Below are positions 1 through 8,783 of a stretch of 64,000 nucleotides of DNA, piece by piece. Numbering within the stretch: position 1 is the first letter of the stretch; each line of letters begins with the position of its first letter. This stretch comes from a virus. The notes under the pieces are model-generated. The model made no database searches, had not been told where the DNA came from, and saw nothing but the letters and a program-made list of their open reading frames with translations. The position numbers were made by a program, and so were the translations under genes. Location: positions 1 through 64,000 of the IMG/VR virus record IMGVR_UViG_3300032177_000002; one strand, given 5' to 3'.

Positions 1-111
1 CCTATATTAGTATTATATATTAGTACGTTAGTATATACCTATATTAGTATTATATATTAGTACGTTAGTATATACCTATATTAGTATTATATATTAGTAT
101 GTTAGTAATAA
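1..111. repeat. Three tandem copies of a 37-bp AT-rich iteron-like repeat
   Basis: A unit starting CCTATATTAGTATTATATAT begins at 1, 38 and 75, so the period is 37 bp; the third copy has one substitution and then diverges. Each unit contains the hexamer TTAGTA three times. The array touches the window edge, so more copies may lie to the left. Arrays like this can be replication-origin iterons, operator arrays or genome-end repeats; the sequence alone does not decide. Confidence 0.85.
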
Positions 112-117
112 TACTAA
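102..117. other. Inverted TTAGTA/TACTAA hairpin at the end of the repeat array
   Basis: TTAGTA at 102-107, ATAA at 108-111 and TACTAA at 112-117 form a perfect 6-bp stem with a 4-nt loop. The left arm is the last hexamer of the 37-bp array and the right arm is its inverted copy. It may be a dimer-binding site or the edge of an origin. The stem is AT-rich and weak. Confidence 0.5.
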
Positions 118-541
118 TAATTTAATTTAGAATTAACTATTGGGAATTACGAATTCGGATCCGGTGGGTACAATAAATATACTCATAAGATACCACAGAA
201 ATTAAAAAATGTAAAGAAGAATTTAAAATAAGCAATTTCGGTACCTTAGCAAGAATTAAGTTTCACGAACCGGTATTTGTGCCCCAGGATCAGGTTAACT
301 GATTGTTTATTTGCTTGCAGGAGATCTAATTTCAAATTCCAGACTTTGGAACTTGACTACATTAGACTACACGAACCCACTGTTAAGTTACTTATGCTGG
401 AATCGTGATGGCGTAAATTTATGCTGGTAGTTTAGGCATGCAATATGCGTTGGGATTTATCACGTGTACAAGCAAGCTTACAAAATCTTAAATATGGCAT
501 AATGTACGTAAATAATAAAATTATTTATACAAAAAATGTTA
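118..541. other. Non-coding leader, no gene recognised
   Basis: No open frame here has a plausible start and ribosome binding site. The stretch is AT-rich and unusually full of 6-bp palindromes (for example GAATTC at 151 directly followed by GGATCC at 157). A 7-bp AT hairpin (AAATAAT/ATTATTT) sits at 510-526, just before the promoter. It is probably the regulatory or origin-proximal leader of the plus-strand operon. Confidence 0.5.
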
Positions 542-569
542 TTGACACAGGCGAGCTTTAATTCATAAT
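542..569 (+). promoter_or_regulatory. Sigma70-like promoter of the plus-strand carAB operon
   Basis: A perfect -35 box TTGACA at 542-547 is followed by a 16-bp spacer and a -10 box CATAAT (5 of 6 consensus) at 564-569. It lies about 80 bp upstream of the first GTG start at 652. It is the only strong consensus promoter I see before the run of plus-strand genes that ends in carAB, so it probably drives all of them using host RNA polymerase. Confidence 0.6.
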
Positions 570-651
570 TTAGTATACTGGAGAAGTAAAAATAGAAGGA
601 ACGGCAAGAATTAGTCGCAGTACAGTTTAGTACTGCAGGAGATGCAAGATT

Positions 652-936
652 GTGCTTGTTGAGCATAGCAAAGAAACAGTTGGTATAAAAAACAAAGCGG
701 TAGCCGTAAAAATAAAAAATCTAACAGGGGGATTTCAAGACATTTTAAACAACTTTGGGATAATAGGTGCTGAAGAAATATACTTTCACAGGTATGACGA
801 CGGAGACTGGCTTGTTGAAATAGTAACCAAAGATAGGGAAGTTATTCGAGCTTCTGGGCCTTTTAACACTGTATGCATCGAAGCAGTAAATAAACTAAAT
901 AATATTGTGAGTAACTGTATAGTTATGAGATTCTGA
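652..936 (+). CDS. Hypothetical protein, 94 aa
   Basis: First gene of the plus-strand operon. It begins with GTG at 652; AGGAGA at 637-642 gives a correctly spaced ribosome binding site, which supports this start. The product is a small soluble protein with mixed charge, no membrane segment and no motif I recognise. It is followed after 6 bp by the next gene, so it is cotranscribed. Small unknown genes ahead of metabolic genes are common in phage early regions. Function unknown. Confidence 0.75.
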   Translation: MLVEHSKETVGIKNKAVAVKIKNLTGGFQDILNNFGIIGAEEIYFHRYDDGDWLVEIVTKDREVIRASGPFNTVCIEAVNKLNNIVSNCIVMRF

Positions 937-942
937 AGTAAG

Positions 943-1242
943 ATGGCTAATAAACATAGAAGAACAAAAGAATGTATAGCTAACCAGAAAAACGAGATTC
1001 TTTTAGTTATGCAATATAACGGTTGGTTGACATCTTCTGAAATAGCATTACTAGTCAAAGGCAGTGTATGGAAGTGTGAAGTTTACAAAAGATTAAGGGC
1101 CTTGTATAAGGCAGGAAAAATAGAAAAAAAGTACAAACCACTAAAAGGGAATACTATGTTAGACAACAAGTACTCTAGAACGAGCAGGATAAAAACACCA
1201 GTGTATCGCGGCAAAGGTGGTACACTAGAAAAGGACACGTAG
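943..1242 (+). CDS. Small basic winged-helix-like protein, 99 aa
   Basis: The N-terminal two thirds look like a winged helix-turn-helix: a helix around ILLVMQYNGWLTSSEIALLV (residues about 19-38), a recognition-helix-like stretch with KRLRALYKAGKIEKKYK, then a basic tail containing RIKTPVYRGK. Layout and several residues resemble the minus-strand gene at 11363-11629, suggesting paralogues. A DNA-binding regulator is plausible but not proven. It sits 6 bp after the previous gene and 2 bp before the next. Confidence 0.72.
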   Translation: MANKHRRTKECIANQKNEILLVMQYNGWLTSSEIALLVKGSVWKCEVYKRLRALYKAGKIEKKYKPLKGNTMLDNKYSRTSRIKTPVYRGKGGTLEKDT

Positions 1243-1244
1243 AA

Positions 1245-1442
1245 ATGAACTACTGGATAAACAGAATTATAGAGTGGGAAAATAAGATTATAAGTAATAT
1301 GATACGCTATGCTTCTAAAGAGATACTAAGAATTTTAATTCTATACAATGTAGTCGAGAATATTAGGGTGAAAGTTATATTTAAAGATAATAATACATCT
1401 AAGTTATACAATATACGTCACGTATCGTATAAGGATGAATAA
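1245..1442 (+). CDS. Hypothetical protein, 65 aa
   Basis: A short AT-rich gene packed 2 bp after its neighbour, with the ATG at 1245. The product is rich in Ile, Asn and Lys, with amphipathic helical character and no clear membrane segment or metal site. It is kept as a gene because the operon spacing is tight and the next gene starts 11 bp downstream behind a strong AAAGGAGAAG site. I do not recognise a family. Confidence 0.6.
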   Translation: MNYWINRIIEWENKIISNMIRYASKEILRILILYNVVENIRVKVIFKDNNTSKLYNIRHVSYKDE

Positions 1443-1453
1443 AGGAGAAGCAA

Positions 1454-1987
1454 ATGTGTTTTATACAATCTTTGTATTATTTAAACAAATTTTATGGTGA
1501 TAATTCCGGTAGTAAAATTTGGGAGTTACAAGACGAACCAAAATATGAAGCAAAAAGCGAAGACTTCCCTGACATTATAGAATTAGAAGACAAATTTATA
1601 CTGCGCCAAGGAAATATCTATTATGCGCAGATTATAGATTCAAGCCATATAAGTACTGTGCCTGTAGCTAAAATAAGTAAAATGACACAAAGTGTTGTAG
1701 GATCTACTGATGCTGAACTTTTACATGGATTTTTTGTTATCCGTCATAATGATTTACTTAGTTATTGTTTTTCAGAGACTAACGGTTGGGGAGCGTCGGA
1801 GCTTAATCGAACTAAGTATATTAGTATAGATGCTTGTCCTAAGTACGTACCTATTTTAGGGATGCCGAAAGGATTACGTGCTGAAAAAATACTCACGTGT
1901 AATTATGTTGGATACGCTCCAATTGACCCTAAACTTGGTTGTGTATTTAATTATGAATTTTACGCAAAAATTATTAAAATTAACTAA
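1454..1987 (+). CDS. Hypothetical protein, 177 aa
   Basis: The ATG at 1454 is preceded by AAAGGAGAAG, this phage's typical ribosome binding site. The product is predicted soluble, with an acidic N-terminal third (residues about 25-50) followed by a beta-rich aromatic region and scattered cysteines without a CxxC pair. No signal peptide or catalytic motif is evident. It lies in the operon upstream of carAB, 11 bp before the next gene. Function unknown. Confidence 0.78.
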   Translation: MCFIQSLYYLNKFYGDNSGSKIWELQDEPKYEAKSEDFPDIIELEDKFILRQGNIYYAQIIDSSHISTVPVAKISKMTQSVVGSTDAELLHGFFVIRHNDLLSYCFSETNGWGASELNRTKYISIDACPKYVPILGMPKGLRAEKILTCNYVGYAPIDPKLGCVFNYEFYAKIIKIN

Positions 1988-1998
1988 GGAGAAGAAGG

Positions 1999-2634
1999 AT
2001 GTATGAAAAAAAGATTAAGACGATTACTATTGCTTCTATGAACACGTGTGGTGATCCGGCCGTTACAAAGCATATACAATCAATAATAGGAGTACTGGGT
2101 ACACTTTATATCGAGGTGCATAGAGATCAAGCGTATGATTACTGGCCTGTAATAATAGACTGGTATGATTGGAATACATACGATAATACAAAAAAGAAAC
2201 TTGCATCTAAAGAGGTAAATGTAGAAATGTTCCAAGATACCGTTAACTTAAAGTTATATAACAATGAGGGGTTAGTAATCGCAGAAGTATTAACTCATAA
2301 ATATTATGATGAACAATGTAGGTTAGTTGCAAAGTCAGAAAAACAGTCAGGTAATTGTGTGCTATTTAATAAATACGCAGTAGATAGTGAGTGGGATAAT
2401 TTTTCTAGTATTGACTTTGTAAATCCGTATGAAGAAGAACACGACTGTAATTGCGCATGCGATGATCGTGTATCCGGTGGTAAATGCAATAAAAAAACTG
2501 GCGCGGTATGCATTGAAGAAGCACCAAAGAATAATGATGGTAGAACAACTTGTTTGTGGTGCGGAGCACCAACTAAAAAGGTATCTACAGGGTTTGTTAA
2601 AGAATTCAATATATGCACGGAGTGTAAACAATAA
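1999..2634 (+). CDS. Hypothetical protein with C-terminal zinc ribbon, 211 aa
   Basis: The ATG at 1999 follows AAGGAGAAGAAGG. The first about 150 residues are an unrecognised alpha/beta region. The C-terminus is cysteine-rich: a DCNCACDD cluster near residue 150, then CLWCGAPT and about 20 residues later ICTECKQ, a classic CxxC...CxxC zinc ribbon at the extreme C-terminus. Such ribbons bind nucleic acid or protein partners. Its role in the carAB operon is not clear from sequence. Confidence 0.8.
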   Translation: MYEKKIKTITIASMNTCGDPAVTKHIQSIIGVLGTLYIEVHRDQAYDYWPVIIDWYDWNTYDNTKKKLASKEVNVEMFQDTVNLKLYNNEGLVIAEVLTHKYYDEQCRLVAKSEKQSGNCVLFNKYAVDSEWDNFSSIDFVNPYEEEHDCNCACDDRVSGGKCNKKTGAVCIEEAPKNNDGRTTCLWCGAPTKKVSTGFVKEFNICTECKQ

Positions 2635-2737
2635 ATAAATTTGTAAGTACCGAAGATAATAAGCAAACTTTTTAAGCCGCTGATTTATAAATTAGTATCA
2701 CGTACTTTCCACGCACAAACAAATAATGGAGAAACGA

Positions 2738-2971
2738 ATGAAATGCAATTACGTAAACCGTGTTTCTTTGAATACGTCTGTTATTATAGAAGGAGCATCA
2801 TTAAACAGATGCGGGGCTGAAGCAGCACCAGGACTACACTGTTGTTGGGATCATGCCGATAAAGAAACCTTGATATTATATGCACAAATATTGCTAAGAG
2901 AAAAAAAGAAGTACATCGCACAGCTACAGTTAATAATAAATAAGGCCAATAATAACGAACATGTCAAGTAA
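2738..2971 (+). CDS. Small Cys-containing hypothetical protein, 77 aa
   Basis: An upstream in-frame ATG exists at 2726, but only the ATG at 2738 has a good ribosome binding site (GGAGAA immediately upstream), so I prefer 2738. The product has cysteines near the start, a CGAEAAPGLHCCWDH segment that could bind metal, and a Lys-rich helical C-terminus. Its last 11 bp overlap carA, indicating translational coupling. A link to pyrimidine synthesis is only positional. Confidence 0.65.
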   Translation: MKCNYVNRVSLNTSVIIEGASLNRCGAEAAPGLHCCWDHADKETLILYAQILLREKKKYIAQLQLIINKANNNEHVK

Positions 2972-4106
2972 CCAAGCGATACTTGCGCTTACTGATGGAT
3001 CCATATTTAGAGGATACTCTTTTTGTACAAAAATAACCGCTATAGGAGAAGTTGTTTTTAACACAGCTATGTTTGGTTATCAAGAAATGCTTACAGACCC
3101 GTCATACTGCGGGCAAATCCTAGTTCTGACTGCTCCGCATATTGGAAATGTTGGGGTAAATGAAGAGGATCAAGAGTCCGATATAGTATGGGCAGAAGGA
3201 CTTATCGTGTCAGATATTTCGCTTACTACTTCCAACTGGAGAGCAGAAAAAGGACTACTTGATTATTTGGATGTGCTTGGTTTGCCAGTTGGATGGGGAT
3301 TTGATACGCGGGCCTTGGTCCTCCATCTTCGTCAGTATGGTGCACTGCCTGGGGTTTTGGTTTGTGGATATGCACCATTGCAGGATGAACTCACGAGTTT
3401 GCTTACGAAAGCTCACGGTACCGATGGCTGTGATCTCACCCGAAGGGTGGCGTGCAAAGAAATGCAAAGCTGGCAGCGTGGGCCGTATCGATCTGGACGA
3501 TTACCTAAGGTCAGTCAGGAGCCCAAGGCAAAACGTCCATGCATCGCGGTCATTGATTGCGGAGTTAAACGCTCTATCCTTCGCGAGCTCTTCGGTTGTC
3601 AGGCCGAAGTGAACGTGGTGCCTCCAGATACCGATGCACCTTCCATTCTCGCGCTAGGCCCAGCAGGAGTGGTGATTTCCAACGGCCCCGGTGATCCTTC
3701 TGCGGTAACCACCGTGCCCGATACCCTTCGCCACCTCCTTGGAAAAGTTCCAATATTGGGCATCTGCCTTGGTCACCAATTGCTTTCTTTAGCCCTGGGA
3801 GGAAAAACCTATAAGTTACCTTTTGGTCACCATGGTGCGAATCACCCGGTACAGGATAAAACAACAGGTTCAATTTGGATCACTTCGCAGAATCATAATT
3901 ACGCAGTAGCTCCTGATTCTCTTCCAGCAAACGTGGAAATAAGCATGATTAACCTAACGGATGGTTCCGTGGAAGGAATAATAAGTAATGAACTACAAAT
4001 AGAAGGTATTCAATTTCACCCAGAAGCAGGTCCTGGTCCACACGATGCCCTAAATGTTTTTCCGCGGTTTATTGCACGTTGTAAAAAAGGAGGCTACGGA
4101 TGCTGA
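2961..4106 (+). CDS. carA: Carbamoyl phosphate synthetase small (glutaminase) subunit
   Basis: Supplies ammonia from glutamine to CarB for carbamoyl phosphate synthesis, the first step of UMP (and arginine) synthesis. At 381 aa it matches the usual length (about 380). The N-terminal CPSase small-chain domain is followed by a class I glutamine amidotransferase domain from about residue 190. The triad is intact: Cys269 in GICLGHQ, and His353 and Glu355 in FHPEAGPGP, the same numbering I recall for E. coli CarA. It overlaps the preceding small gene by 11 bp and carB by 7 bp. GC content is odd: about 30-45% at both ends but 45-63% between about 3300 and 3780, suggesting recombination with a GC-richer homologue. 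Confidence 0.97.
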   Translation: MSSNQAILALTDGSIFRGYSFCTKITAIGEVVFNTAMFGYQEMLTDPSYCGQILVLTAPHIGNVGVNEEDQESDIVWAEGLIVSDISLTTSNWRAEKGLLDYLDVLGLPVGWGFDTRALVLHLRQYGALPGVLVCGYAPLQDELTSLLTKAHGTDGCDLTRRVACKEMQSWQRGPYRSGRLPKVSQEPKAKRPCIAVIDCGVKRSILRELFGCQAEVNVVPPDTDAPSILALGPAGVVISNGPGDPSAVTTVPDTLRHLLGKVPILGICLGHQLLSLALGGKTYKLPFGHHGANHPVQDKTTGSIWITSQNHNYAVAPDSLPANVEISMINLTDGSVEGIISNELQIEGIQFHPEAGPGPHDALNVFPRFIARCKKGGYGC

Positions 4107-7100
4107 AACCATTGTTGCACAGTAGCGAATCAAAAAATATTTGTATCCTTGGATCGGGCCCAATACGTATTGGGCAAGCATGCGAGTTCGATTATTCAGG
4201 AGTGCAAGGCGTACAAGCACTGCGTGAGGAAGGCATTAGGGTGGTACTCCTGAATTCTAATCCAGCAACTATTATGACTGACTCTGATTTGGCTGATGCT
4301 ACATACATTGAGCCGGTAACGGCAGAGATTGCTGCAATGATTTTAGAGAAAGAGCAATGCGATGCGCTACTACCGACTCTTGGTGGGCAAACGGCGCTTA
4401 ACGTGGCTCTTGAGCTATCTCAGACTGGTGTTCTTGACCGATTAAGAGTACGCCTTTTGGGTGCGAATGCAAAAACGATACAGATCGCTGAGGATAGAGG
4501 ATGTTTCCGTGACGCGATGAAAGGTGCCGGACTTCCAGTACTTTCATCTATTATTGTAAAATCTGTATTAGATGCAGAACACTCTGTAGACTTGGTTAAT
4601 TTTCCAGCAGTTTTAAGACCTTCTTATACTCTTGGAGGTACAGGTGCTTCCATTGTTTATAATAATGCAGAATACAATTCTGCGATAAAAATAGCATTGG
4701 ATTCAAGCCCAACAAGAGAAGTTTTAGTCGAGCAGTCGGTAGAAGGATGGAAAGAATTTGAATTAGAAGTAATGCGGGATGTGGCAGATACTGTAGTGGT
4801 AGTGTGCTCGATTGAGAATATAGACGCTATGGGGATTCATACTGGTGATTCTATAACAGTGGCACCTGCCTTAACGCTAACTGACAAAGAATACCAAGTA
4901 CTACGGGATGCGGCAGCAACTTGTTTACGCACAATAGGTGTTGAAACAGGTGGAGCTAACGTACAATTTGCTGTTAATCCTAAAACTGGGGAATGGGTGA
5001 TTATCGAAATGAACCCGAGAGTGTCACGTTCTTCTGCTCTTGCATCTAAAGCTACTGGTTTCCCCATCGCTCGCATTGCAGCTAAACTCGCAATAGGATA
5101 TCGACTTGACGAAATTACTAATAGTATAACTGGTACAACTCCAGCTTCTTTTGAACCTGCTCTTGATTATGTAGTAGTAAAAATGCCGCGCTTTGCTTTT
5201 GAAAAGTTCCCATCTGTTAAGAATGTACTTGGGATATCTATGAAATCAGTGGGCGAGGTTATGGCTATTGGTCGAACATTCGAAGAGGCATTACTAAAAG
5301 CTGTTCGTTCATTAGAACTCGGTAGAATTGGGCTTGCTGCTCCATCTAATATTGCTATTCTTGGTAATGATGCACTAGTTTCGAGTTTGCGTGTCCCACA
5401 TCCTGATCGTCTTTGGGCTATTGCTGAAGCTATCCGGCGTGCTGTTTGTGTCGAATCCGTTGCGTCTTTTTCTGGATGGGATCCGTGGTTTGTTCAAAGA
5501 ATTGCAGACTTGGTAATGATAGAACGAGTTATTTCTGAGCGCGGAATAAGTGATACTGATGTGTTATCTTCAGTTAAGAATTTTGGGTTTAGCGACGGAG
5601 ATTTATCCAGGTTGGCTCGTATTCCTGAACACGAAGTTCGTAAGTATAGAAAACAATGCGGTATAGTGCGTCGTTATCGTAAGGTCGATACCTGTGCGGG
5701 TGAATTTGTAGCTGTTACACCTTACTTTTACGGCAACTTCGGTACATTAGATGAGGTGCCACCAAAAAATAAAAATACGGTAATTATTCTTGGTTCAGGA
5801 CCTATCCGTATTGGTCAAGGAATAGAGTTTGATTCCTGTTGTGTACAAGCTATAACCGGGATTAAAAAAGCTGGGCGAGAAGCCGTAATGATCAATTGTA
5901 ACCCAGAAACTGTTTCTACTGACTGGGATATAGCAGACCGTTTATATTTCGAACCATTAACTCTTGAAGACGTACTCGATGTGGTTGAACGAGAATCCGC
6001 TGAAGGAGTACTTGTTCAATTCGGTGGGCAGACTCCATTAAATCTAGCACGAGGTTTAACGGATGCAGGAGTAAAAATCCTTGGTACATCACTGGAAGCT
6101 ATACATTTAGCTGAGGATCGTAAACGTTTTTCAGAAGTACTACATCAATTGGGGTTGCTAGAACCTCCTGGAGAAACAGTAGTTACCCTAGAGCAAGCTT
6201 ACAGTGCAGTACATACTTTAGGGTACCCAATACTAGTTAGACCCTCTTACGTGCTTGGTGGACGGGGAATGAAGGTTATTTATAGTGGTGTGGATCTAGA
6301 AGACTATTGGAAACGGGAAGTCTTTGAAGCGCCAAAACATCCGGTACGTATCGATCACTTCTTGGAGCGTGCAGTAGAAATCGATGTAGACGCGTTAACT
6401 GATGGGAGAACCGTAATAATTTGTGGTGTACTTGAACATATTGAAGAGGCTGGGATTCATTCAGGCGATTCGTCGTGTGTATTCCCTAGTGTTTCTCTTC
6501 CTCTAGAAATATTGGCTGAGGTACGCCGTATTACTCGTTTATTGGCACGAAAGCTAGTGGTAGTAGGACTTTTTAATATGCAACTTGCTGTTCGTGATGG
6601 TACGGTTTATGTTCTAGAAGTCAACCCTCGTGCCTCACGTACCATCCCATTTATTTCAAAAGTGACTGGTGTACCGTGGGCTGAGTTAGCTGCCCAGGTA
6701 TGCTGTGGAGTTCCGATTGCTGATTTAGGTATTTCGGATGGTGTTCCTATGGGTGTTGCAGTCAAAATGCCATTCTTTCCTTTTGACCGTTTCCCTGGAG
6801 TAGACCCGTTATTGGGTCCAGAGATGCGGTCTACTGGTGAAGTAATGGGGATGTCGAAAAGTTTTGGTGAATCTTACCTGAAAGCTGCGTTAAGTGTTGG
6901 TCTACAACTGCCTAAGAAGGGAACAGTATTCCTTTCGGTAGCTAATGCTGATAAATTAAGGATTGTTTCACTGGCAGCACGTTTTGAAGAATTAGGTTTT
7001 ACTATACTAGCTACTTATGGAACGGCGGAAATATTAGCCCGTAATGGAATTCTAGTGAATTATGTTTACAAGGTTTCGGAGGGAAGGCCACATGTGGTTG

Positions 7101-7315
7101 ACTTAATGATTAATGGCAAAATCCAGTTGGTAGTCAATACGACAACAGGTTCTTCGGCTCATAAGGATGGGATTAAGATTCGTTGTGGCGCATTAGAGCA
7201 TCATATCCCTTATGTAGCCACCGTAGCTGGTGGGTTTGCTGCTGCTGAAGCGATATCGGCGTTAGTAAAAAACAAAATAACAGTAAGATCCCTGCAACAA
7301 TGGAAAAGAATCTAA
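4100..7315 (+). CDS. carB: Carbamoyl phosphate synthetase large subunit
   Basis: Makes carbamoyl phosphate from bicarbonate, two ATP and ammonia delivered by CarA. The 1071 aa are full length. Two homologous ATP-grasp halves each open with the signature GSGPIRIGQ (near residue 18 and about 550), each carrying EMNPR or EVNPR motifs ([25 protein letters not shown]). The C-terminal MGS-like allosteric domain (from about residue 940) keeps [22 protein letters not shown] and VVNTTTG, the pattern I recall for the UMP/ornithine effector site in E. coli CarB, so feedback control may be retained. AAAGGAGG precedes the ATG, which overlaps the carA stop (ATGCTGA). It is the last gene of the plus-strand operon. 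Confidence 0.97.
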   Translation: MLKPLLHSSESKNICILGSGPIRIGQACEFDYSGVQGVQALREEGIRVVLLNSNPATIMTDSDLADATYIEPVTAEIAAMILEKEQCDALLPTLGGQTALNVALELSQTGVLDRLRVRLLGANAKTIQIAEDRGCFRDAMKGAGLPVLSSIIVKSVLDAEHSVDLVNFPAVLRPSYTLGGTGASIVYNNAEYNSAIKIALDSSPTREVLVEQSVEGWKEFELEVMRDVADTVVVVCSIENIDAMGIHTGDSITVAPALTLTDKEYQVLRDAAATCLRTIGVETGGANVQFAVNPKTGEWVIIEMNPRVSRSSALASKATGFPIARIAAKLAIGYRLDEITNSITGTTPASFEPALDYVVVKMPRFAFEKFPSVKNVLGISMKSVGEVMAIGRTFEEALLKAVRSLELGRIGLAAPSNIAILGNDALVSSLRVPHPDRLWAIAEAIRRAVCVESVASFSGWDPWFVQRIADLVMIERVISERGISDTDVLSSVKNFGFSDGDLSRLARIPEHEVRKYRKQCGIVRRYRKVDTCAGEFVAVTPYFYGNFGTLDEVPPKNKNTVIILGSGPIRIGQGIEFDSCCVQAITGIKKAGREAVMINCNPETVSTDWDIADRLYFEPLTLEDVLDVVERESAEGVLVQFGGQTPLNLARGLTDAGVKILGTSLEAIHLAEDRKRFSEVLHQLGLLEPPGETVVTLEQAYSAVHTLGYPILVRPSYVLGGRGMKVIYSGVDLEDYWKREVFEAPKHPVRIDHFLERAVEIDVDALTDGRTVIICGVLEHIEEAGIHSGDSSCVFPSVSLPLEILAEVRRITRLLARKLVVVGLFNMQLAVRDGTVYVLEVNPRASRTIPFISKVTGVPWAELAAQVCCGVPIADLGISDGVPMGVAVKMPFFPFDRFPGVDPLLGPEMRSTGEVMGMSKSFGESYLKAALSVGLQLPKKGTVFLSVANADKLRIVSLAARFEELGFTILATYGTAEILARNGILVNYVYKVSEGRPHVVDLMINGKIQLVVNTTTGSSAHKDGIKIRCGALEHHIPYVATVAGGFAAAEAISALVKNKITVRSLQQWKRI

Positions 7316-7332
7316 TTCTAAGTACAGAATTA
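7313..7332 (+). terminator. Weak hairpin at the end of carB
   Basis: TAATTCT (7313-7319) and AGAATTA (7326-7332) form a 7-bp AT-rich stem with a 6-nt loop overlapping the carB stop codon. No T-run follows directly, so it is a poor intrinsic terminator. It is listed because it is the only hairpin noted at the end of the operon. Confidence 0.25.
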
Positions 7333-7557
7333 GTATTGGAGTTCAATAAAAATGAAAGTATATATAATTACAAGTAAAAAAAAGTAAAAGTCAAGCATGA
7401 CATTCTGAAGGAGCGGCCATGTATCGTGGTCATTGTAAGTGAGCGTGATCCACCTGCTTGGTTTCAGAACCCGAAAGCACTCCTGCATCGCCTTCCGGAA
7501 GAGAGATTCCCAATGCGACTCATCAAGACCGCGAATCGCGTTGACGTGGCGGTTCAT
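7330..7557 (-). pseudogene. Truncated DNA methyltransferase-like fragment
   Basis: The ATG at 7557 overlaps the preceding stop (ATGA), a normal operon junction. About 53 residues (HWESLFRKAMQECFRVLKP, then RWITLTYND) resemble the segment of site-specific adenine/N4-cytosine methylases that precedes their C-terminal region. At about 7398 the GC-rich sequence stops and the frame runs into AT-rich phage DNA, giving a nonsense hydrophobic tail (from DFYFFLLVII) to 7330. The NPPY/DPPY catalytic motif is absent, so it cannot be an active enzyme. Confidence 0.5.
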
Positions 7558-7724
7558 CGTCCTACCTCCTGCTCAAAGAGGCTCTGCTGACCAGGCTTCG
7601 GTGGAGCCTTCGGAAGGTTCTCCACCTGCAGGCTGTAGTCGTCATGCCCCCACTCGCAGCGAGCGAGGACTTGCTTGGGTATCTTTTTCACTGTCAGGTG
7701 TGGATAACGATCCGGCTTGCCCCG
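7554..7724 (-). pseudogene. C-terminal remnant of an unknown GC-rich gene
   Basis: About 56 residues ending PKPGQQSLFEQEVGR read in the frame that terminates at 7554. The upstream part of that frame (beyond about 7724) looks like out-of-frame translation of the neighbouring ATPase, so the natural 5' end is missing. The terminal SLFEQ-type motif resembles the ends of some DNA-modification or sliding-clamp-binding proteins, but the piece is too short to assign. Its stop overlaps the next gene's start. Confidence 0.45.
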
Positions 7725-8079
7725 GAATGCGGTGGCGAGGCTCGAGGCCATGCGAGCGAAGCAAGTCGGCTCTGTGGTGTTCCTCCACCAGCTCGCTGCA
7801 CGCCACTCGAACAACCCCAGGCAGCACAAGGCTCGCCAGGTTCCGGCGCGGCCGTACCTCAGCGAACGCGGTTCGGTCCCCATTCGACTCCGGTAGGATG
7901 CGCGCAGGTCGTACCGCGCTCCCGTTGATTCGAAGGTGCGCCGCGAGCTGGTCGGCGAGCACGTTGTGCTGCTTCGCGCGCTCCTCGGTGATGAGCGCCT
8001 CGAGCGTCTTGCGAAACATATCCTGGTTGCCATCTGCTCCAGCCTTTACGATGTCGAGCAACAGATCAGCGCGTGCCAT
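7724..8079 (-). pseudogene. N-terminal fragment of an AAA-family ATPase
   Basis: The ATG at 8079 lies behind an ideal AAGGAGG site, so the 5' end is intact. The sequence MARADLLLDIVKAGADG, then TEERAKQHNVLADQLAAHL and later RADLLRSHGLEPRHR, matches the N-terminal region of AAA ATPases (COG0464-like) often found near restriction or defence genes. In those the last segment runs straight into a GPPGNGKT Walker A loop. Here the frame changes to unrelated sequence at about 7724, just before Walker A, so no ATPase core remains. Confidence 0.6.
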
Positions 8080-8174
8080 GTTCAGCCTCCTTCCAGGAGG
8101 GCAAACGCAGCGAACGCCCGCATGGCGGGACACGCATTCCACCCTTCGCAACTGCCCCGCTGCACGGACAGGGC

Positions 8175-8564
8175 CTATTTGTGATCTCTGAGCGCATGGC
8201 CCGTACCTCCGCAGAAGCTGCACTTGTTCACGTTCGTGACTCCGTACCCGCGCCCATCGCAGTCGGGGCAGGTCATCCCGCCAGCATATACAGGGGGCAT
8301 ACAGACCGCATCCGTCCCAAACCCCGCCCCTGGGGGGGTGGGGGCACCCGCGGCCTGGGGGGGGGGGGAAGATGGCTCAATTCCCCCCTTGACTCCCCCC
8401 TCCCTACCTGTGCCCGCGCAGGATGGGCACGTCTTCGGCTCGGCCTCGACGGTCTTCCCGTCGCCGCCGCACTCCATGCACCGGGGCGGCTTCGACTCGA
8501 CCCAGAAGCCGTTGACCCTCCCCCATTCAGCATCGCAGAAGGAACACCGGATCAACGTCGCCAT
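8175..8564 (-). CDS. DnaJ-type zinc-finger protein (four CxxCxGxG motifs)
   Basis: An in-frame ATG at 8564 (MATLIRCSFCD) could start a 129-aa protein. It contains four DnaJ-like cysteine motifs: CMECGGDG, CPSCAGTG, CPDCDGRG and CSFCGGTG, as in the DnaJ zinc domain, split in the middle by a Pro/Gly/Ala linker encoded by the homopolymer tract at 8332-8368. No J domain is present. It is also in frame with the methyltransferase fragment upstream, so an in-frame chimera from 8783 is possible. It may be a small zinc protein or a remnant; the GC-rich codons are foreign to the phage. Confidence 0.5.
   Translation of the reverse strand: MATLIRCSFCDAEWGRVNGFWVESKPPRCMECGGDGKTVEAEPKTCPSCAGTGREGGVKGGIEPSSPPPQAAGAPTPPGAGFGTDAVCMPPVYAGGMTCPDCDGRGYGVTNVNKCSFCGGTGHALRDHK
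8332..8368 (+). repeat. G-tract cluster (G7, G5, G12), possible G-quadruplex or slippage site
   Basis: Runs of 7 G (8332-8338), 5 G (8340-8344) and 12 G (8357-8368) lie on the plus strand. On the minus strand they encode a Pro-rich linker between zinc motifs. They could fold as a G-quadruplex on the plus strand. The 12-G run is a strong candidate for replication slippage and for sequencing error, so reading frames across it are uncertain. Confidence 0.7.
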
Positions 8565-8567
8565 GAT

Positions 8568-8783
8568 GTCGAGCAACTCCTCAGAGGGAACCTGGTGAAT
8601 GTCTCGATGAATCACTGGCCAAGCACGGTTTTCCCTGAGAGTGGCGCAGCAATCCGCATCAAACTCGGAAGCGACGGCGGTGATGAATCCAGCCGCTTCC
8701 AGTCCGAGGTCAAGACCACCTGCTCCGGTGTAAAGGCTGATGACCTTCGGTCCAGCTTGTTTCCGTTGTTTGCTTCTAGCCAA
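8568..8783 (-). pseudogene. N-terminal fragment of a C5-cytosine DNA methyltransferase
   Basis: About 72 residues from a TTG at 8783 contain methyltransferase motif I (SLYTGAGGLDLGLEAAGF, the AdoMet-binding loop) and the following VASEFDADCCATLREN and HRDIHQVPSEELL segments, which match Dcm-type enzymes well. The catalytic PCQ motif and everything after it are missing: the frame passes directly into the DnaJ-zinc protein at about 8566. It cannot methylate DNA. GC-rich composition and truncation mark it as foreign. Confidence 0.65.

Noticed and set aside
1-111. CRISPR-like array
   Set aside because: The repeats are contiguous without unique spacers.
121-640. Cluster of restriction-type palindromes (GAATTC directly followed by GGATCC, then KpnI, BglII, SphI, HindIII and PstI type sites) resembling a cloning polylinker
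   Set aside because: The sites are spread over 500 bp of phage-like AT-rich DNA, not packed as in a vector, and no vector backbone is seen. The count is only moderately above chance expectation.
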